A DNA stretch of 51,652 nucleotides from Gammaproteobacteria bacterium (GTDB lineage: Bacteria; Pseudomonadota; Gammaproteobacteria; GCF-002020875). This document shows, one piece after another, positions 31,204-39,753 of the stretch. The DNA is taken from contig JABGQL010000111.1 in NCBI GenBank assembly GCA_018648825.1, positions 1 to 51,652 on the forward strand, read 5' to 3'. Numbering within the stretch: position 1 is the first letter of the stretch; the number at the start of each line of letters is the position of its first letter. The notes under the pieces are model-generated. The model searched no databases, was not told the DNA's origin, and saw only the letters and a program-made list of their open reading frames with translations. The position numbers and the translations under genes are program-made.

Positions 31204-32456
31204 GCCAGAACAGCCCGCTGAACCAAGTACTGCTTCACCCTGATCGCCGCTTCGGTGCTGATCTGGATGCATGGCTGATCGATGTTGGGGGGGATGGGCT
31301 CGACAACGCCATTACCAACCCTGAGTTAATTATCCCCACCATCCGCGATGCCAAGCTACTGGGGTTGGGGGGCAGTGGTTTCCCTGCGCATATCAAGTGG
31401 GAGTTTGTCGCCAACGAGTCTAATGACCAAGACAAATACCTCATCTGTAATGGCAATGAAGATGAACCCGGCACCTTTAAAGATCGCGTCCTGCTGCAAG
31501 AGACACCGCATCAGGTGATCGAAGGGGCAATGATCACCGCGCTCGCCACCGGCATTAACCAGATCGTCTTCTACATCAATCCTCACCTCACCGGCTCACT
31601 GGAGGCGATGAAGGAGGCGGTCAACCAGTGGGATGAGACCCAATACATCAACCAGATCTCCAAGATACTGGGGCGACCTCTAGAGTTCTACGTGGTCGCC
31701 AGCTCTGGGCTCTATATCGGAGGAGAGGAGACCGCTGCGTTGGAGTCGATTGAGGGAAAATTCCCCTTCCCCCGTGGCAAGCCCCCCTACCCCGCCCAGT
31801 CTGGACTGTTTGGCTCCCCCACCCTGATTAACAATACCGAGACACTCTCGAATGTCTCCCATATCCTGCGCAACGGCGCAGAGTGGTTTGCCAACCAAGG
31901 AGAGGGAGAGGCCAACGGTACCAAGATCTTCTCTCTGAGTGGCGATGTACTCCACCCCGGAGCCTATGAGCTTCCAATGGGGACACCACTGACCGAGCTG
32001 ATCCACAACTACGGCGGCGGTATGCTGCTAGATCGAAAACTGAAGGCGGTATTTACCGGCGGCCCCTCCAACACCATCCTCACCCCGAAGGATCTTGATG
32101 TCCCACTCGACTTTAACTCGGTACAGGAACGCCGATCTAGCCTAGGTACTGGGGCGATGATTGTGATCTCTGAAGGGACAGGAATTGTGCGGCGGGTGAC
32201 GGAGTATGTCTCCTTCTTTGCCAACTCCTCCTGTGGGCAGTGTCCCTCCTGCAAGACTGGCACCTACTACGCCTCACAACTGTTGAGCCGCATTGACAGT
32301 GGCGCAGGTACCCGTGCAGACCTTGACACGCTGATCAACCTGACTCGAATCCTGCCCGGCAGTGGACGTTGCCACCTACTGGATGGGGCGATGAAGTTAC
32401 TGGATAGTTCGCTCTATCACTTTATGGAGGAGTATGAGCAGCCTCTGAAGCTATAG
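31200..32456 (+). CDS. NuoF-like NADH-binding flavoprotein subunit
   Basis: 418 residues. The Gly-rich NADH/FMN site appears as LGLGGSGFPAHIKW, followed by NEDEPGTFKDR and YIGGEETAALESIEG; an SLBB-like segment follows (LSGDVLHPGAYELPMG); the C-terminal 4Fe-4S site has CGQCPSC and a later Cys in GRCHLLD. These are all features of complex I NuoF and related subunits. No nuoE or other complex I gene is adjacent. Coding overlap with the FrdA-like gene (4 bp) suggests one enzyme in which NADH drives the flavoprotein through the iron-sulfur subunit. Confidence 0.85.
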   Translation: MSQNSPLNQVLLHPDRRFGADLDAWLIDVGGDGLDNAITNPELIIPTIRDAKLLGLGGSGFPAHIKWEFVANESNDQDKYLICNGNEDEPGTFKDRVLLQETPHQVIEGAMITALATGINQIVFYINPHLTGSLEAMKEAVNQWDETQYINQISKILGRPLEFYVVASSGLYIGGEETAALESIEGKFPFPRGKPPYPAQSGLFGSPTLINNTETLSNVSHILRNGAEWFANQGEGEANGTKIFSLSGDVLHPGAYELPMGTPLTELIHNYGGGMLLDRKLKAVFTGGPSNTILTPKDLDVPLDFNSVQERRSSLGTGAMIVISEGTGIVRRVTEYVSFFANSSCGQCPSCKTGTYYASQLLSRIDSGAGTRADLDTLINLTRILPGSGRCHLLDGAMKLLDSSLYHFMEEYEQPLKL

Positions 32457-32473
32457 CTCATCCTATTAGAGGA

Positions 32474-32983
32474 CTACTCAAACGCCTCAAGAATCTGTTG
32501 GCTCTCTATCAACACCTCTGGAGGCAGAGAGTCACACACGGTTTTATTGCGGCGCGAACAGGCGACAAACTCGTGCAATAGATTTTTCATTTGCAGCGCT
32601 TGCGCCATCACCTCAGCATTTGCAGAGCGCTGTGCCTCTGGCACATGGGCATGGCGTGTGTCGGCAATCATCCGATAGTCGTCCGGGTTGCCTGCCACAA
32701 TCGCCCCTGCCGCATCGACCCACCAAGGCCCCAGTGTGGGACGGTGCTCAGTGACTGTAGGGTCACTCTTTGAAATCAGGTCCGCATGCTCCTCTAGCCA
32801 ATACTCATCGACCATCATCACACTGTTGCTGTTTTCCAGATACTGTACGGAGTGATCCAACAGGGTCAATGCGATACGTGCACCACGACTCGACATCGCC
32901 AGCCCGCCGCGAAGTACATTGGTATAGTGGTGCTTGGAGCCATCATTAAACGTCACCACAGCACAGGTATTTCTCTGATCCAA
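32474..32983 (-). CDS. Conserved hypothetical protein
   Basis: 169 residues, soluble, no signal peptide. An N-terminal strand-rich part (TCAVVTFNDGSKHHYTNVLRGG) is followed by a mixed region with GPWWVDAAGAIVAGNPDDYRMIAD and a helical C-terminus. I recognise no catalytic motif or family. It converges on the NuoF-like gene (17-bp gap) and lies about 124 bp from the MFS gene. Codon use and length suggest it is real. Confidence 0.6.
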   Translation of the reverse strand: MDQRNTCAVVTFNDGSKHHYTNVLRGGLAMSSRGARIALTLLDHSVQYLENSNSVMMVDEYWLEEHADLISKSDPTVTEHRPTLGPWWVDAAGAIVAGNPDDYRMIADTRHAHVPEAQRSANAEVMAQALQMKNLLHEFVACSRRNKTVCDSLPPEVLIESQQILEAFE

Positions 32984-33107
32984 AACCCAACCCCTTATTA
33001 ACCGTCCAACCTATCAACTCATTAAATTATCTACAGAACAGCCTTAATGAACAGTTGAATATTTAAATGAAGCCCTTCAACTTTTCTAATATTCCCACTA
33101 CTCTTAG

Positions 33108-34316
33108 CTACTCTTTAGCCGCAGAGTGTTGATAGAGAAAAAACAGCGATCCAGCCCCCCCTAACAGAGCAAACAGGATCACCGCCCACTGAATCCCCCA
33201 CCACTCTGCGATCGCCCCCGAACTGAGACTACCGATAGGGGCCATCCCAACAAAGATCATGGAGAACAGCGACATCACCCGCCCTCGCATCTGATCCTCC
33301 AATAGCACCTGAATATAGGCATTGGTGGAGGCAACAGCCGTGGTGATGGAGAAGCCCGCCACAAACAGAATCGGTATCGACACCAGCAGCTGATCACTGT
33401 AACTAAAGAGGAGCAGCGCTGTGGCCCCTGCTGCCCCTCCCCAACCCACTGCGGGGGCCAGTACTGTGTCACTACGCTTACGTGCAAGATTCAACGCACC
33501 AATCAATGAACCTGCTCCCGCAGCAGAGAGTAGCCAACCCAAGGTATCACTGCCTCCCACATACTGCTGGTCTGCAAACACCGGCATCAACACCACAAAA
33601 GCGGTCCCCATCATACTCACCAGCCCCACATGAACCAGCGCGGGACGAATCTGCCGATGCCCCCAAACATAGTTCAGCCCTGCCTTCAGTGCGTGCCACT
33701 TACTCTCTCTTTGTCGCCTTACAGCCCCCTGAGGGACTTTCATCCTCCACAGTAGATAGAGCAGCAACAGGTAGCTCAGACCATTGAGCACAAACAGCAG
33801 CCCCGCCTCCCACTGCAACAACAGCAAACCCGCGACCGCCGGACCGATAAAGCGGGCCATATTGAAGACACTGGAGTTGAGCCCCACCGCGTTGGAGAGC
33901 ATCTCTTTCGGCACCAGATCAGAAAGGAACGATTGGCGCACAGGCATATCAACCGCCTGTGTGGTCCCAATCATCGCAGCAATCACAAAGATCTGCCACA
34001 ACTCCAGCTGCCCACTCAACGCTAACCCCGCCAACAGAAAGGTGAGCAGCATGGCACCACCTTGCGAGAAGAGTAGCAGTCGCCTGCGCGAGAAGTGGTC
34101 GGCCAACACTCCGCTAAAGAGTCCAAACAGTAGAATGGGAAACAGCATAGAGAAGTGGACCAGCCCTAACATCAGGCTCGACTGGGTCATGTTATAGACC
34201 AGCCATGACTGTGCCACACTGGCAATCTGTGTACCGTGCAGGGAGACCAGCTGCCCCAACAGATAGTGGCGATAGTTGCGGTTGTGCAGCGAACGGGTGA
34301 TATCACTCCACATCAT
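33108..34316 (-). CDS. MFS transporter, EntS-like group
   Basis: 402 residues with 10-12 hydrophobic helices. The first part (NYRHYLLGQLVSLHGTQIASVAQSWLVY and FSGVLADHFSRRRLLL) has the A-loop signature of the MFS_3/enterobactin-exporter group, usually proton-driven drug or siderophore exporters. The substrate cannot be told from sequence. It overlaps the menE end by 14 bp and appears translationally coupled to it, which is an unexpected partner for a quinone gene. Confidence 0.83.
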   Translation of the reverse strand: MMWSDITRSLHNRNYRHYLLGQLVSLHGTQIASVAQSWLVYNMTQSSLMLGLVHFSMLFPILLFGLFSGVLADHFSRRRLLLFSQGGAMLLTFLLAGLALSGQLELWQIFVIAAMIGTTQAVDMPVRQSFLSDLVPKEMLSNAVGLNSSVFNMARFIGPAVAGLLLLQWEAGLLFVLNGLSYLLLLYLLWRMKVPQGAVRRQRESKWHALKAGLNYVWGHRQIRPALVHVGLVSMMGTAFVVLMPVFADQQYVGGSDTLGWLLSAAGAGSLIGALNLARKRSDTVLAPAVGWGGAAGATALLLFSYSDQLLVSIPILFVAGFSITTAVASTNAYIQVLLEDQMRGRVMSLFSMIFVGMAPIGSLSSGAIAEWWGIQWAVILFALLGGAGSLFFLYQHSAAKE

Positions 34317-35307
34317 TCACCACCTGCTCTTCAACAACTACCCCCTCAACAACTAGCTTGAGCCACTGTCGATCCAGCTTTCCAGAGCTATTTCTCTTCA
34401 ACTGCTCCACTACCACAAAATATCGAGGGCGCTGATAAGAAGAGAGATTCTGCTCTATCCAGTCGTGCGCAGAGGAGGAGAGAGGCTGCTCAGTAACCGC
34501 CACCACCAGCGCCCCCCACTCTGAGTCTGCTCTTCCTGCTACAGCAACCGTTCTGATCGATGGACAACTAAGCAGCTGCTGCTCTACCTCCAGAGGATCG
34601 ACCAGATAGCCCGCTGAGAGGATCTGGTCATCCAGACGACCATGAATATGTAGATGACCACACTCATCAATACTCCCCGAGTCCCCCGTAACCACCTCCT
34701 TCTCTTCACCGGGAAAGAGCTGCTCACTACGGATGCGAACCTCTCCTGCATCCCCTATGGTTAATGAGACTCCGGGGAGTGGTGGCCCAACATCACTCTC
34801 CTCCCACTCTGCAATCGTATCTACGCTAAGCCGTAACAGGGTAATACGCGATGCGGTTTCGGTCATCCCATAGGAGACCACAATCGGCCAACCCGCATTC
34901 ACAGCACGAACAGCCAATTCCTTGGGGAGTCTGTCGCCGCCCATCAATACCGTGCGCAAGCTCTCTGGAGCAGGCTCATCCCCATACTGATCCAGTAGCT
35001 TTGAGAGCATCACCGGAACCAGCGAGATATGGGTCACTGCATATTGCTCTATATCTTGCTGGACCCTCTCGGGGTTAAAGCCCGAGTGCAGCAGCATATT
35101 GGCCCCCGCCTGTTCACAACGGTAGTGAATCGCAAGCCCACCGACATGGGTCTGTGGCAGACAGTTGAGCCAGCAATCTCCTGTACGTAGCGCCTCCAGA
35201 GCCTGCCCCATCAGTGCACTCGCCCGTAACGTCTGATAGTTCAGTGCAATCCGTTTTGGGCAGCCCTCACTCCCGCTGGTCTCTAACAAGATGGATGGAG
35301 CACTCAT
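34303..35307 (-). CDS. menE: MenE-like acyl-CoA synthetase (o-succinylbenzoate-CoA ligase), short form
   Basis: 334 residues. The AMP-forming family signature is TSGSEGCPK near the N-terminus; later come VVSYGMTETAS, TGDSGSIDECGHLHIHGRLDD and NSSGKLDR with the catalytic Lys. Most MenE proteins are 450-490 residues; here about 110-150 N-terminal residues before the P-loop motif are missing, and only 50 bp separate it from the next gene, so they are not encoded just upstream. With menA and ubiE nearby, the menaquinone role is likely. It may be a naturally short form or have weak activity. Confidence 0.7.
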   Translation of the reverse strand: MSAPSILLETSGSEGCPKRIALNYQTLRASALMGQALEALRTGDCWLNCLPQTHVGGLAIHYRCEQAGANMLLHSGFNPERVQQDIEQYAVTHISLVPVMLSKLLDQYGDEPAPESLRTVLMGGDRLPKELAVRAVNAGWPIVVSYGMTETASRITLLRLSVDTIAEWEESDVGPPLPGVSLTIGDAGEVRIRSEQLFPGEEKEVVTGDSGSIDECGHLHIHGRLDDQILSAGYLVDPLEVEQQLLSCPSIRTVAVAGRADSEWGALVVAVTEQPLSSSAHDWIEQNLSSYQRPRYFVVVEQLKRNSSGKLDRQWLKLVVEGVVVEEQVVNDVE

Positions 35308-35357
35308 AAATCGACCTGCTGCTGGAGCTGTTGCAGTGCTCCCATCGATTCATCCAT

Positions 35358-36089
35358 CTACTTTTCACCAATATGGATACAGGCGATGCCAAAACTGAGA
35401 TTGTGGTAACGCACAGAGTGAAACCCTGCCGCCTCAATTCCCCCCTTCATCTCCTCTTGATCAGGAAAGCGGCGAATCGACTCGACCAGATAGGTGTATG
35501 CAATCGGTGCCTTGGCAATCCATGCGCCCAGTCGGGGGATAATATAGAACGAGTGAAAATCGTAAAATGGTTTCAACCACCATGCAGGTCTAGAGAACTC
35601 CAGACAGTAGAAGCGCCCCCCCGGCTTTAACACCCGGTGAATCTCTCGTAGCGTCTGCGCCATATCGGTAGTGTTGCGTATACCGAAAGAGATGGTAAGT
35701 CGATCAACTGATGCATCCTCTAGAGGGATCGCCTCACCGGCCCCCACCCGAAACTCCACATTCGATAAATGACGTGCCGCCCCCTCTGCCATCATCCCCT
35801 CACTGGGGTCAATCACCAATACACGACACCCTTTGGCCGCCATCTGTTGGGCGATATCTCCGGTCCCCCCCGCCAGATCAACAATCATCTGTTGTGGCTC
35901 TGGTGACACCTCCCGCACCAGACGCCGCTTCCAGAGACGGTGAATACCGAAGCTCATCACATCGTTCATCAAATCATAGCGTGGGGCGACCGCCTCAAAT
36001 ACCGCGCGGATCTTCTCTTCGCGCTCACTGGACTCCACCTCACTGAAACCAAAGCTCTGAGAGAGTTTCTCTGTAGCATTCTCTGGCAT
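35358..36089 (-). CDS. ubiE: Ubiquinone/menaquinone C-methyltransferase UbiE/MenG
   Basis: 243 residues from the ATG at 36089; a GTG at 36092 is also in frame and would overlap the cytochrome gene by 4 bp. SAM motif VDLAGGTGDIAQQMA, post-I motif VLVIDPSEGMM, and the family segments SFGIRNTTD and PGGRFYCLEFS are all present. It methylates demethylmenaquinone and, if ubiquinone is made, the ubiquinone precursor. It overlaps the upstream cytochrome stop (TGATG), so it is translationally coupled. The setting favours menaquinone as a main substrate. Confidence 0.92.
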   Translation of the reverse strand: MPENATEKLSQSFGFSEVESSEREEKIRAVFEAVAPRYDLMNDVMSFGIHRLWKRRLVREVSPEPQQMIVDLAGGTGDIAQQMAAKGCRVLVIDPSEGMMAEGAARHLSNVEFRVGAGEAIPLEDASVDRLTISFGIRNTTDMAQTLREIHRVLKPGGRFYCLEFSRPAWWLKPFYDFHSFYIIPRLGAWIAKAPIAYTYLVESIRRFPDQEEMKGGIEAAGFHSVRYHNLSFGIACIHIGEK

Positions 36090-36925
36090 CACTCCAACAC
36101 ACCTGTCAGATCGCTTAAGCTACGGTGCACAGCATGACAACGGGCGCAGACCACAACCCCGACCTCACCCAACTTTCTTCCAATGCCTTTCTGGTCTCCC
36201 TGTAACTTGAGCGATAGCTCTTCCAGCAACGCCTCGGTCTCTGCACCCAAAATACGGGCCTTGGGGGCAGAATCTTTATGGCACGCTACACAACTACTCC
36301 CCAGATCAGTGACCCGTTGACGAAACTGTTCGAGGTGCTGCGTTGCAGCCTGCAAGCGTTGATCATCCACCGCAATTTTAAAACCATTCATAGAGCGAGT
36401 AACCCGCTTCATCGCCTCTTTGAAAGAGTGCTCTTCGAGCGTCTCACTATCTTCGACCATCAGCTGATCATATTTAGGGGTGCGATAAATCGCAGCTGTC
36501 AGCGCTCGATAATCCTGATGACAAGAGCGACAACTCATACCCAGCTTTCGCAGCGCGGGCCCCACCGCCTCCCACTTGCGTTCAACAACAGCTTGCTCCA
36601 ACCGATCGGCCCACTGTAGCTCAACCTCATCACTCCACTCTGGAACCATCTGCGGGATACTGCGATATTTTTTCAGAAACTTTGCGCTCCACTTATCCAG
36701 CCGTGCCCCATCTTTCAGCGCCACATACTCTTGAATCGCCTGCATCGAACGACGTAATCCAAACATCGTATGCAGCCACACCTGACGCTTATTCTCTGGC
36801 TTATACCACGCGGCAATCGACTCTGGAGGTGGGGTCAAGGAGACCTCTTGTTGCGCCTGAACTGCGCCACTCCAGCCACACCACAACAGCAACACCCCCA
36901 AAGGTAGTGAAAAATATACTCTCAT
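36089..36925 (-). CDS. Exported trihaem cytochrome c
   Basis: 278 residues from the ATG at 36925, overlapping menA by 4 bp (ATGA); a longer upstream form would run inside menA and has no signal peptide at its start. The signal peptide (about 1-24) is followed by helical, cytochrome c-prime-like segments and three CXXCH motifs: CRSCH, CVACH and CARCH, the last near the C-terminus. It would act in the periplasm. It is embedded between menA and ubiE, which suggests it is made with menaquinone, perhaps as an acceptor. Partner and family name are unknown. Confidence 0.8.
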   Translation of the reverse strand: MRVYFSLPLGVLLLWCGWSGAVQAQQEVSLTPPPESIAAWYKPENKRQVWLHTMFGLRRSMQAIQEYVALKDGARLDKWSAKFLKKYRSIPQMVPEWSDEVELQWADRLEQAVVERKWEAVGPALRKLGMSCRSCHQDYRALTAAIYRTPKYDQLMVEDSETLEEHSFKEAMKRVTRSMNGFKIAVDDQRLQAATQHLEQFRQRVTDLGSSCVACHKDSAPKARILGAETEALLEELSLKLQGDQKGIGRKLGEVGVVVCARCHAVHRSLSDLTGVLE

Positions 36926-37842
36926 AAATAGACTCCAATCATAAACAGTCCCGCAAACAGTACCTGTAATTGCGCTGTCTGCACCAGCAGCCGATTCAAC
37001 CCTCGCCCATGAGGGGTACGGTAGATCGACCACCCGAGATAGAGTGCCAGTGGTAGTGCCAACAACATGCTCCACAACAAGTTCGGACGTTGTAGTGGCT
37101 CAACCAGCGCAGCAATCAGTGCAAAGGGTAACAGGATCAGCAGCAGATAGAGCTGTCGTGTGCGTGCTTTTCCCAACCACACCGCCAGTGTGCGTTTACC
37201 CACGGGGGCATCGGTCTCAATGTCCCGATAGTTATTGACCACCAGCACCGCTGCCGCAATCAATCCAATGGCACTGCCAGACCAGAGCGCCGTCACACTC
37301 CACTCTGCCAATAATAGCCACACCGTACCCGCCACGGCTACTACACCAAAGAAGAGAAACACAAACAGCTCCCCAAGAAAGGTGTAGGCGATAGGAATTT
37401 TACCTGCGGTATAGCCTAACCCCGCTGCCAGTGAGAGCAGTCCGATCAACAGAATGGGTAACCCGCCCAACAACACCAGATAGCCGCCTAGCAACAGCGC
37501 CAAAGCAAAACTAAGGTACGCGGCACGCTGTACACTGGCCGCCTCTAACCACCCCTCGGCTACAGCCCGCTTGGGACCAAGACGGTCTGGACCATCTGCT
37601 CCACGCAGTGCATCTCCAGCATCGTTATAGAGATTGGTTCCCACCTGAATCAGCATCGCCGCCAACACAATAGCCAGCAGCGGAATCGGCTCAAATACCC
37701 CCGCCTCCAGATGCGCAATCACCCCGCCGACAGAGACCGGAACAATCGCCATAGAGAGGGTTTTAGGGCGGATAGCCAACCACCAAGGATTCACAGATGG
37801 GTTTGCTGATGGATTAACTGATAAATCGCACATGAGAGGCAC
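36922..37842 (-). CDS. menA: 1,4-dihydroxy-2-naphthoate polyprenyltransferase
   Basis: 306 residues from a GTG at 37842; an ATG at 37833 is also possible. Eight or so membrane helices are present. The prenyl-diphosphate/Mg motifs are NLYNDAGDALRG (about residue 90) and NNYRDIETDAPVGKRTLAV, typical of MenA. It attaches the prenyl chain to DHNA in the inner membrane. It is the first gene of a tight operon with the trihaem cytochrome, ubiE, menE and the MFS gene. menD, menF, menC and menB are not in this window. Confidence 0.92.
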   Translation of the reverse strand: MPLMCDLSVNPSANPSVNPWWLAIRPKTLSMAIVPVSVGGVIAHLEAGVFEPIPLLAIVLAAMLIQVGTNLYNDAGDALRGADGPDRLGPKRAVAEGWLEAASVQRAAYLSFALALLLGGYLVLLGGLPILLIGLLSLAAGLGYTAGKIPIAYTFLGELFVFLFFGVVAVAGTVWLLLAEWSVTALWSGSAIGLIAAAVLVVNNYRDIETDAPVGKRTLAVWLGKARTRQLYLLLILLPFALIAALVEPLQRPNLLWSMLLALPLALYLGWSIYRTPHGRGLNRLLVQTAQLQVLFAGLFMIGVYL

Positions 37843-37844
37843 TC

Positions 37845-37858
37845 TTGACCTGAATCAA
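37845..37858 (+). promoter_or_regulatory. FNR-like box between menA and a small exported protein
   Basis: TTGACCTGAATCAA matches TTGAT-N4-ATCAA at nine of ten positions. A start at -41.5 from its centre would fall at about 37893, only four bases before the ATG at 37897, so either the message is leaderless or the site is not active. It lies directly upstream of menA's GTG on the other strand. Confidence 0.3.
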
Positions 37859-37896
37859 CACCGCTCCAGTCTCTCATTTGATACCATCCTCCGCAT

Positions 37897-38253
37897 ATGA
37901 CCCGTATCACATCCACTCTGCTGTTCGCCCTACTCTCAACCTCAGCCTATGCGATTACTGAGGCACAATTCGAGTCCGTACGCGCACTCGGCAAACTCAA
38001 TGGTACAGCACTCAACTGTAAATATATTGATGAGACTCGCCGTATGAAGCGCTCTCTGGTCAGCACTGTCCCCAAGCTACGGGTAATCGGTGAGGCCTTT
38101 GATCAATCCACCAATGATGCCTTTCTGGAGATCATCTCCAACAGGCAACCCTGCCCCAGTGAATCTACACTCAGCCAACAGGTGGACCACGCCATTCAGG
38201 CATTGAGCACAAAATTCGCTGAAACCCCAACCACCCTGTTACCCAAACCGTAA
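37897..38253 (+). CDS. Small exported hypothetical protein
   Basis: 118 residues with a signal peptide (about 1-19, ending AYA). The mature part is helical, with two Cys (in ALNCKYIDE and RQPCPSES) that may form a disulfide, and a MKRSLVSTVPKLR segment. No family recognised. It lies 19 bp upstream of the ZnuA-SCO fusion on the same strand, so the two are probably co-transcribed, and it may assist metal handling in the periplasm. Confidence 0.6.
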   Translation: MTRITSTLLFALLSTSAYAITEAQFESVRALGKLNGTALNCKYIDETRRMKRSLVSTVPKLRVIGEAFDQSTNDAFLEIISNRQPCPSESTLSQQVDHAIQALSTKFAETPTTLLPKP

Positions 38254-38272
38254 CCACAACAGGTAGCACACT

Positions 38273-39688
38273 ATGTATCGCCAACTGACAACTCTATGGG
38301 TTCTGCTTCTTATCGCCTCATCAAGCTGGGCCGACGCCCCTTTGAAGGTGGTCACCACCATCAAACCGATCCACTCCATCCTCTCTGGACTGCTGGCTGG
38401 ATCAACGCCTCCTCAACTGTTGGTTGATGGAGCGCAGCTCCCCTACCACTACCGTTTAAGTGAGCCACAGAAAAAGAGTATTCAGCAAGCCGATCTTATC
38501 GTCTGGGTCGGACCTGAGCTGGAAAAGTTCATGCTCGAACCCCTGCAGCAGCTTAACGCCAACACTACCGTACTGACACTACTGGATAACGAAGAGATTA
38601 AGGTGCTCCCCTCACGTTGGGATGAGAGTAAGCGTGACCCCTTCTTCTGGCTCGACAGCCGCAACATCATCATCCTCACCGATGAGCTGGCGCGCGTACT
38701 GATGAAGGTCGACCCCGAGCGCAAGGCGCTGTATGAGCGCAATCGCCATCAGCTGCTGCTACGTCTGGCACGACTTGATCGCAATTTGGAGTATGGCTAC
38801 CGTGGTCTCAAGAGCGGCATCGGCATGGCCTACTACGATACCCTGCAGTATTTTGAACAGGCCTATGCACTGAAGATTCGCGGCGTGGTCACGCAGTCAC
38901 CCACAACACCCGTCAGCGGGCTATCACTACTGCAGAGTCACGCCAAGCTGGCCAGCGGTGACTATAGCTGCCTGCTTACCGAACAGCAGAGCGCGATGGA
39001 ACAGCTCCCTATACTGACCCAAGGCGTACAACTCAACATCACTCCGCTGGATAGCTTTGGCACCACACTAGAGTCCGGTACCGACTTCTATTTTGAGCTA
39101 ATGAAATACAACACCAGCGCCATCAAACAGTGCCTGCAGTTCGAAAACAGCCCTATCAGCCTACCACCTGACAGTGATCAAGCACCACTCTCAAGCGGGA
39201 TTGGTGGCAAATTCATGTTGCGAGATCACCATGGAAAGTTGATCACAGATCAGGACCTACTTGGAAAGTTCCACCTCATCTATTTCGGCTACACTTTCTG
39301 CCCTGATGTCTGCCCCACATCACTAATCACCCTCTCTTCAGCACTCAATCAAATTGGTGAGCTGGCTGAACAGGTCCGCCCCTACTTCATCACCGTAGAC
39401 CCCACTCGGGATACGCCCGAGATACTGAACACCTATGTCACCTACTTTCACCCCACTCTGGTTGGGCTGACCGGTACACAAGCCATGGTAGATCGGGTCG
39501 CTGCACTCTATCGCATACAGTACGAAAAGGTGGAGGACCCCAGCCGCGCAGCAGACGAGTACATCATTGACCACTCTTCAGGGCTATTCCTGATGGCTCC
39601 TGACGGCAAATTTATCACCAAATTTGCACACGGTATTGCCCCCACTGAGGTGGCAACCCGACTCAAAGCGGTTCTCTCTCAGCATTAA
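38273..39688 (+). CDS. Fusion of a ZnuA-like metal-binding domain and an SCO copper chaperone domain
   Basis: 471 residues with a signal peptide (about 1-20). Residues about 22-290 are like the zinc ABC transporter binding protein ZnuA: PYHYRLSEPQ, then LIVWVGPELEKF, and a late LDSFGTTLESGTDFY. Only H59 of the three expected His ligands remains; the DPHxWLDP motif reads DPFFWLDS (F124) and the FHDAYxYFE motif reads YYDTLQYFE (Y188). Residues about 312-471 are an SCO1/SenC domain with an intact copper site: CPDVCP (C343, C347) and H434 in IIDHSSG. SCO proteins deliver copper to cytochrome oxidase or nitrous oxide reductase. No such fusion is known to me. Confidence 0.85.
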   Translation: MYRQLTTLWVLLLIASSSWADAPLKVVTTIKPIHSILSGLLAGSTPPQLLVDGAQLPYHYRLSEPQKKSIQQADLIVWVGPELEKFMLEPLQQLNANTTVLTLLDNEEIKVLPSRWDESKRDPFFWLDSRNIIILTDELARVLMKVDPERKALYERNRHQLLLRLARLDRNLEYGYRGLKSGIGMAYYDTLQYFEQAYALKIRGVVTQSPTTPVSGLSLLQSHAKLASGDYSCLLTEQQSAMEQLPILTQGVQLNITPLDSFGTTLESGTDFYFELMKYNTSAIKQCLQFENSPISLPPDSDQAPLSSGIGGKFMLRDHHGKLITDQDLLGKFHLIYFGYTFCPDVCPTSLITLSSALNQIGELAEQVRPYFITVDPTRDTPEILNTYVTYFHPTLVGLTGTQAMVDRVAALYRIQYEKVEDPSRAADEYIIDHSSGLFLMAPDGKFITKFAHGIAPTEVATRLKAVLSQH

Positions 39689-39736
39689 CGAGCCCCTGAA
39701 CAGACCACAAATAGGTATTTACAGAACCACTAAGGA

Positions 39737-39753
39737 GGAGGATCATATCCTCC
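39737..39753 (+). promoter_or_regulatory. Hairpin overlapping the ribosome site of the TusA-like gene
   Basis: GGAGGAT and ATCCTCC form a perfect 7-bp stem with a CAT loop, ending one base before the ATG at 39754. It pairs most of the GGAGG ribosome site with the bases next to the start codon, so it could control translation. Confidence 0.45.
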
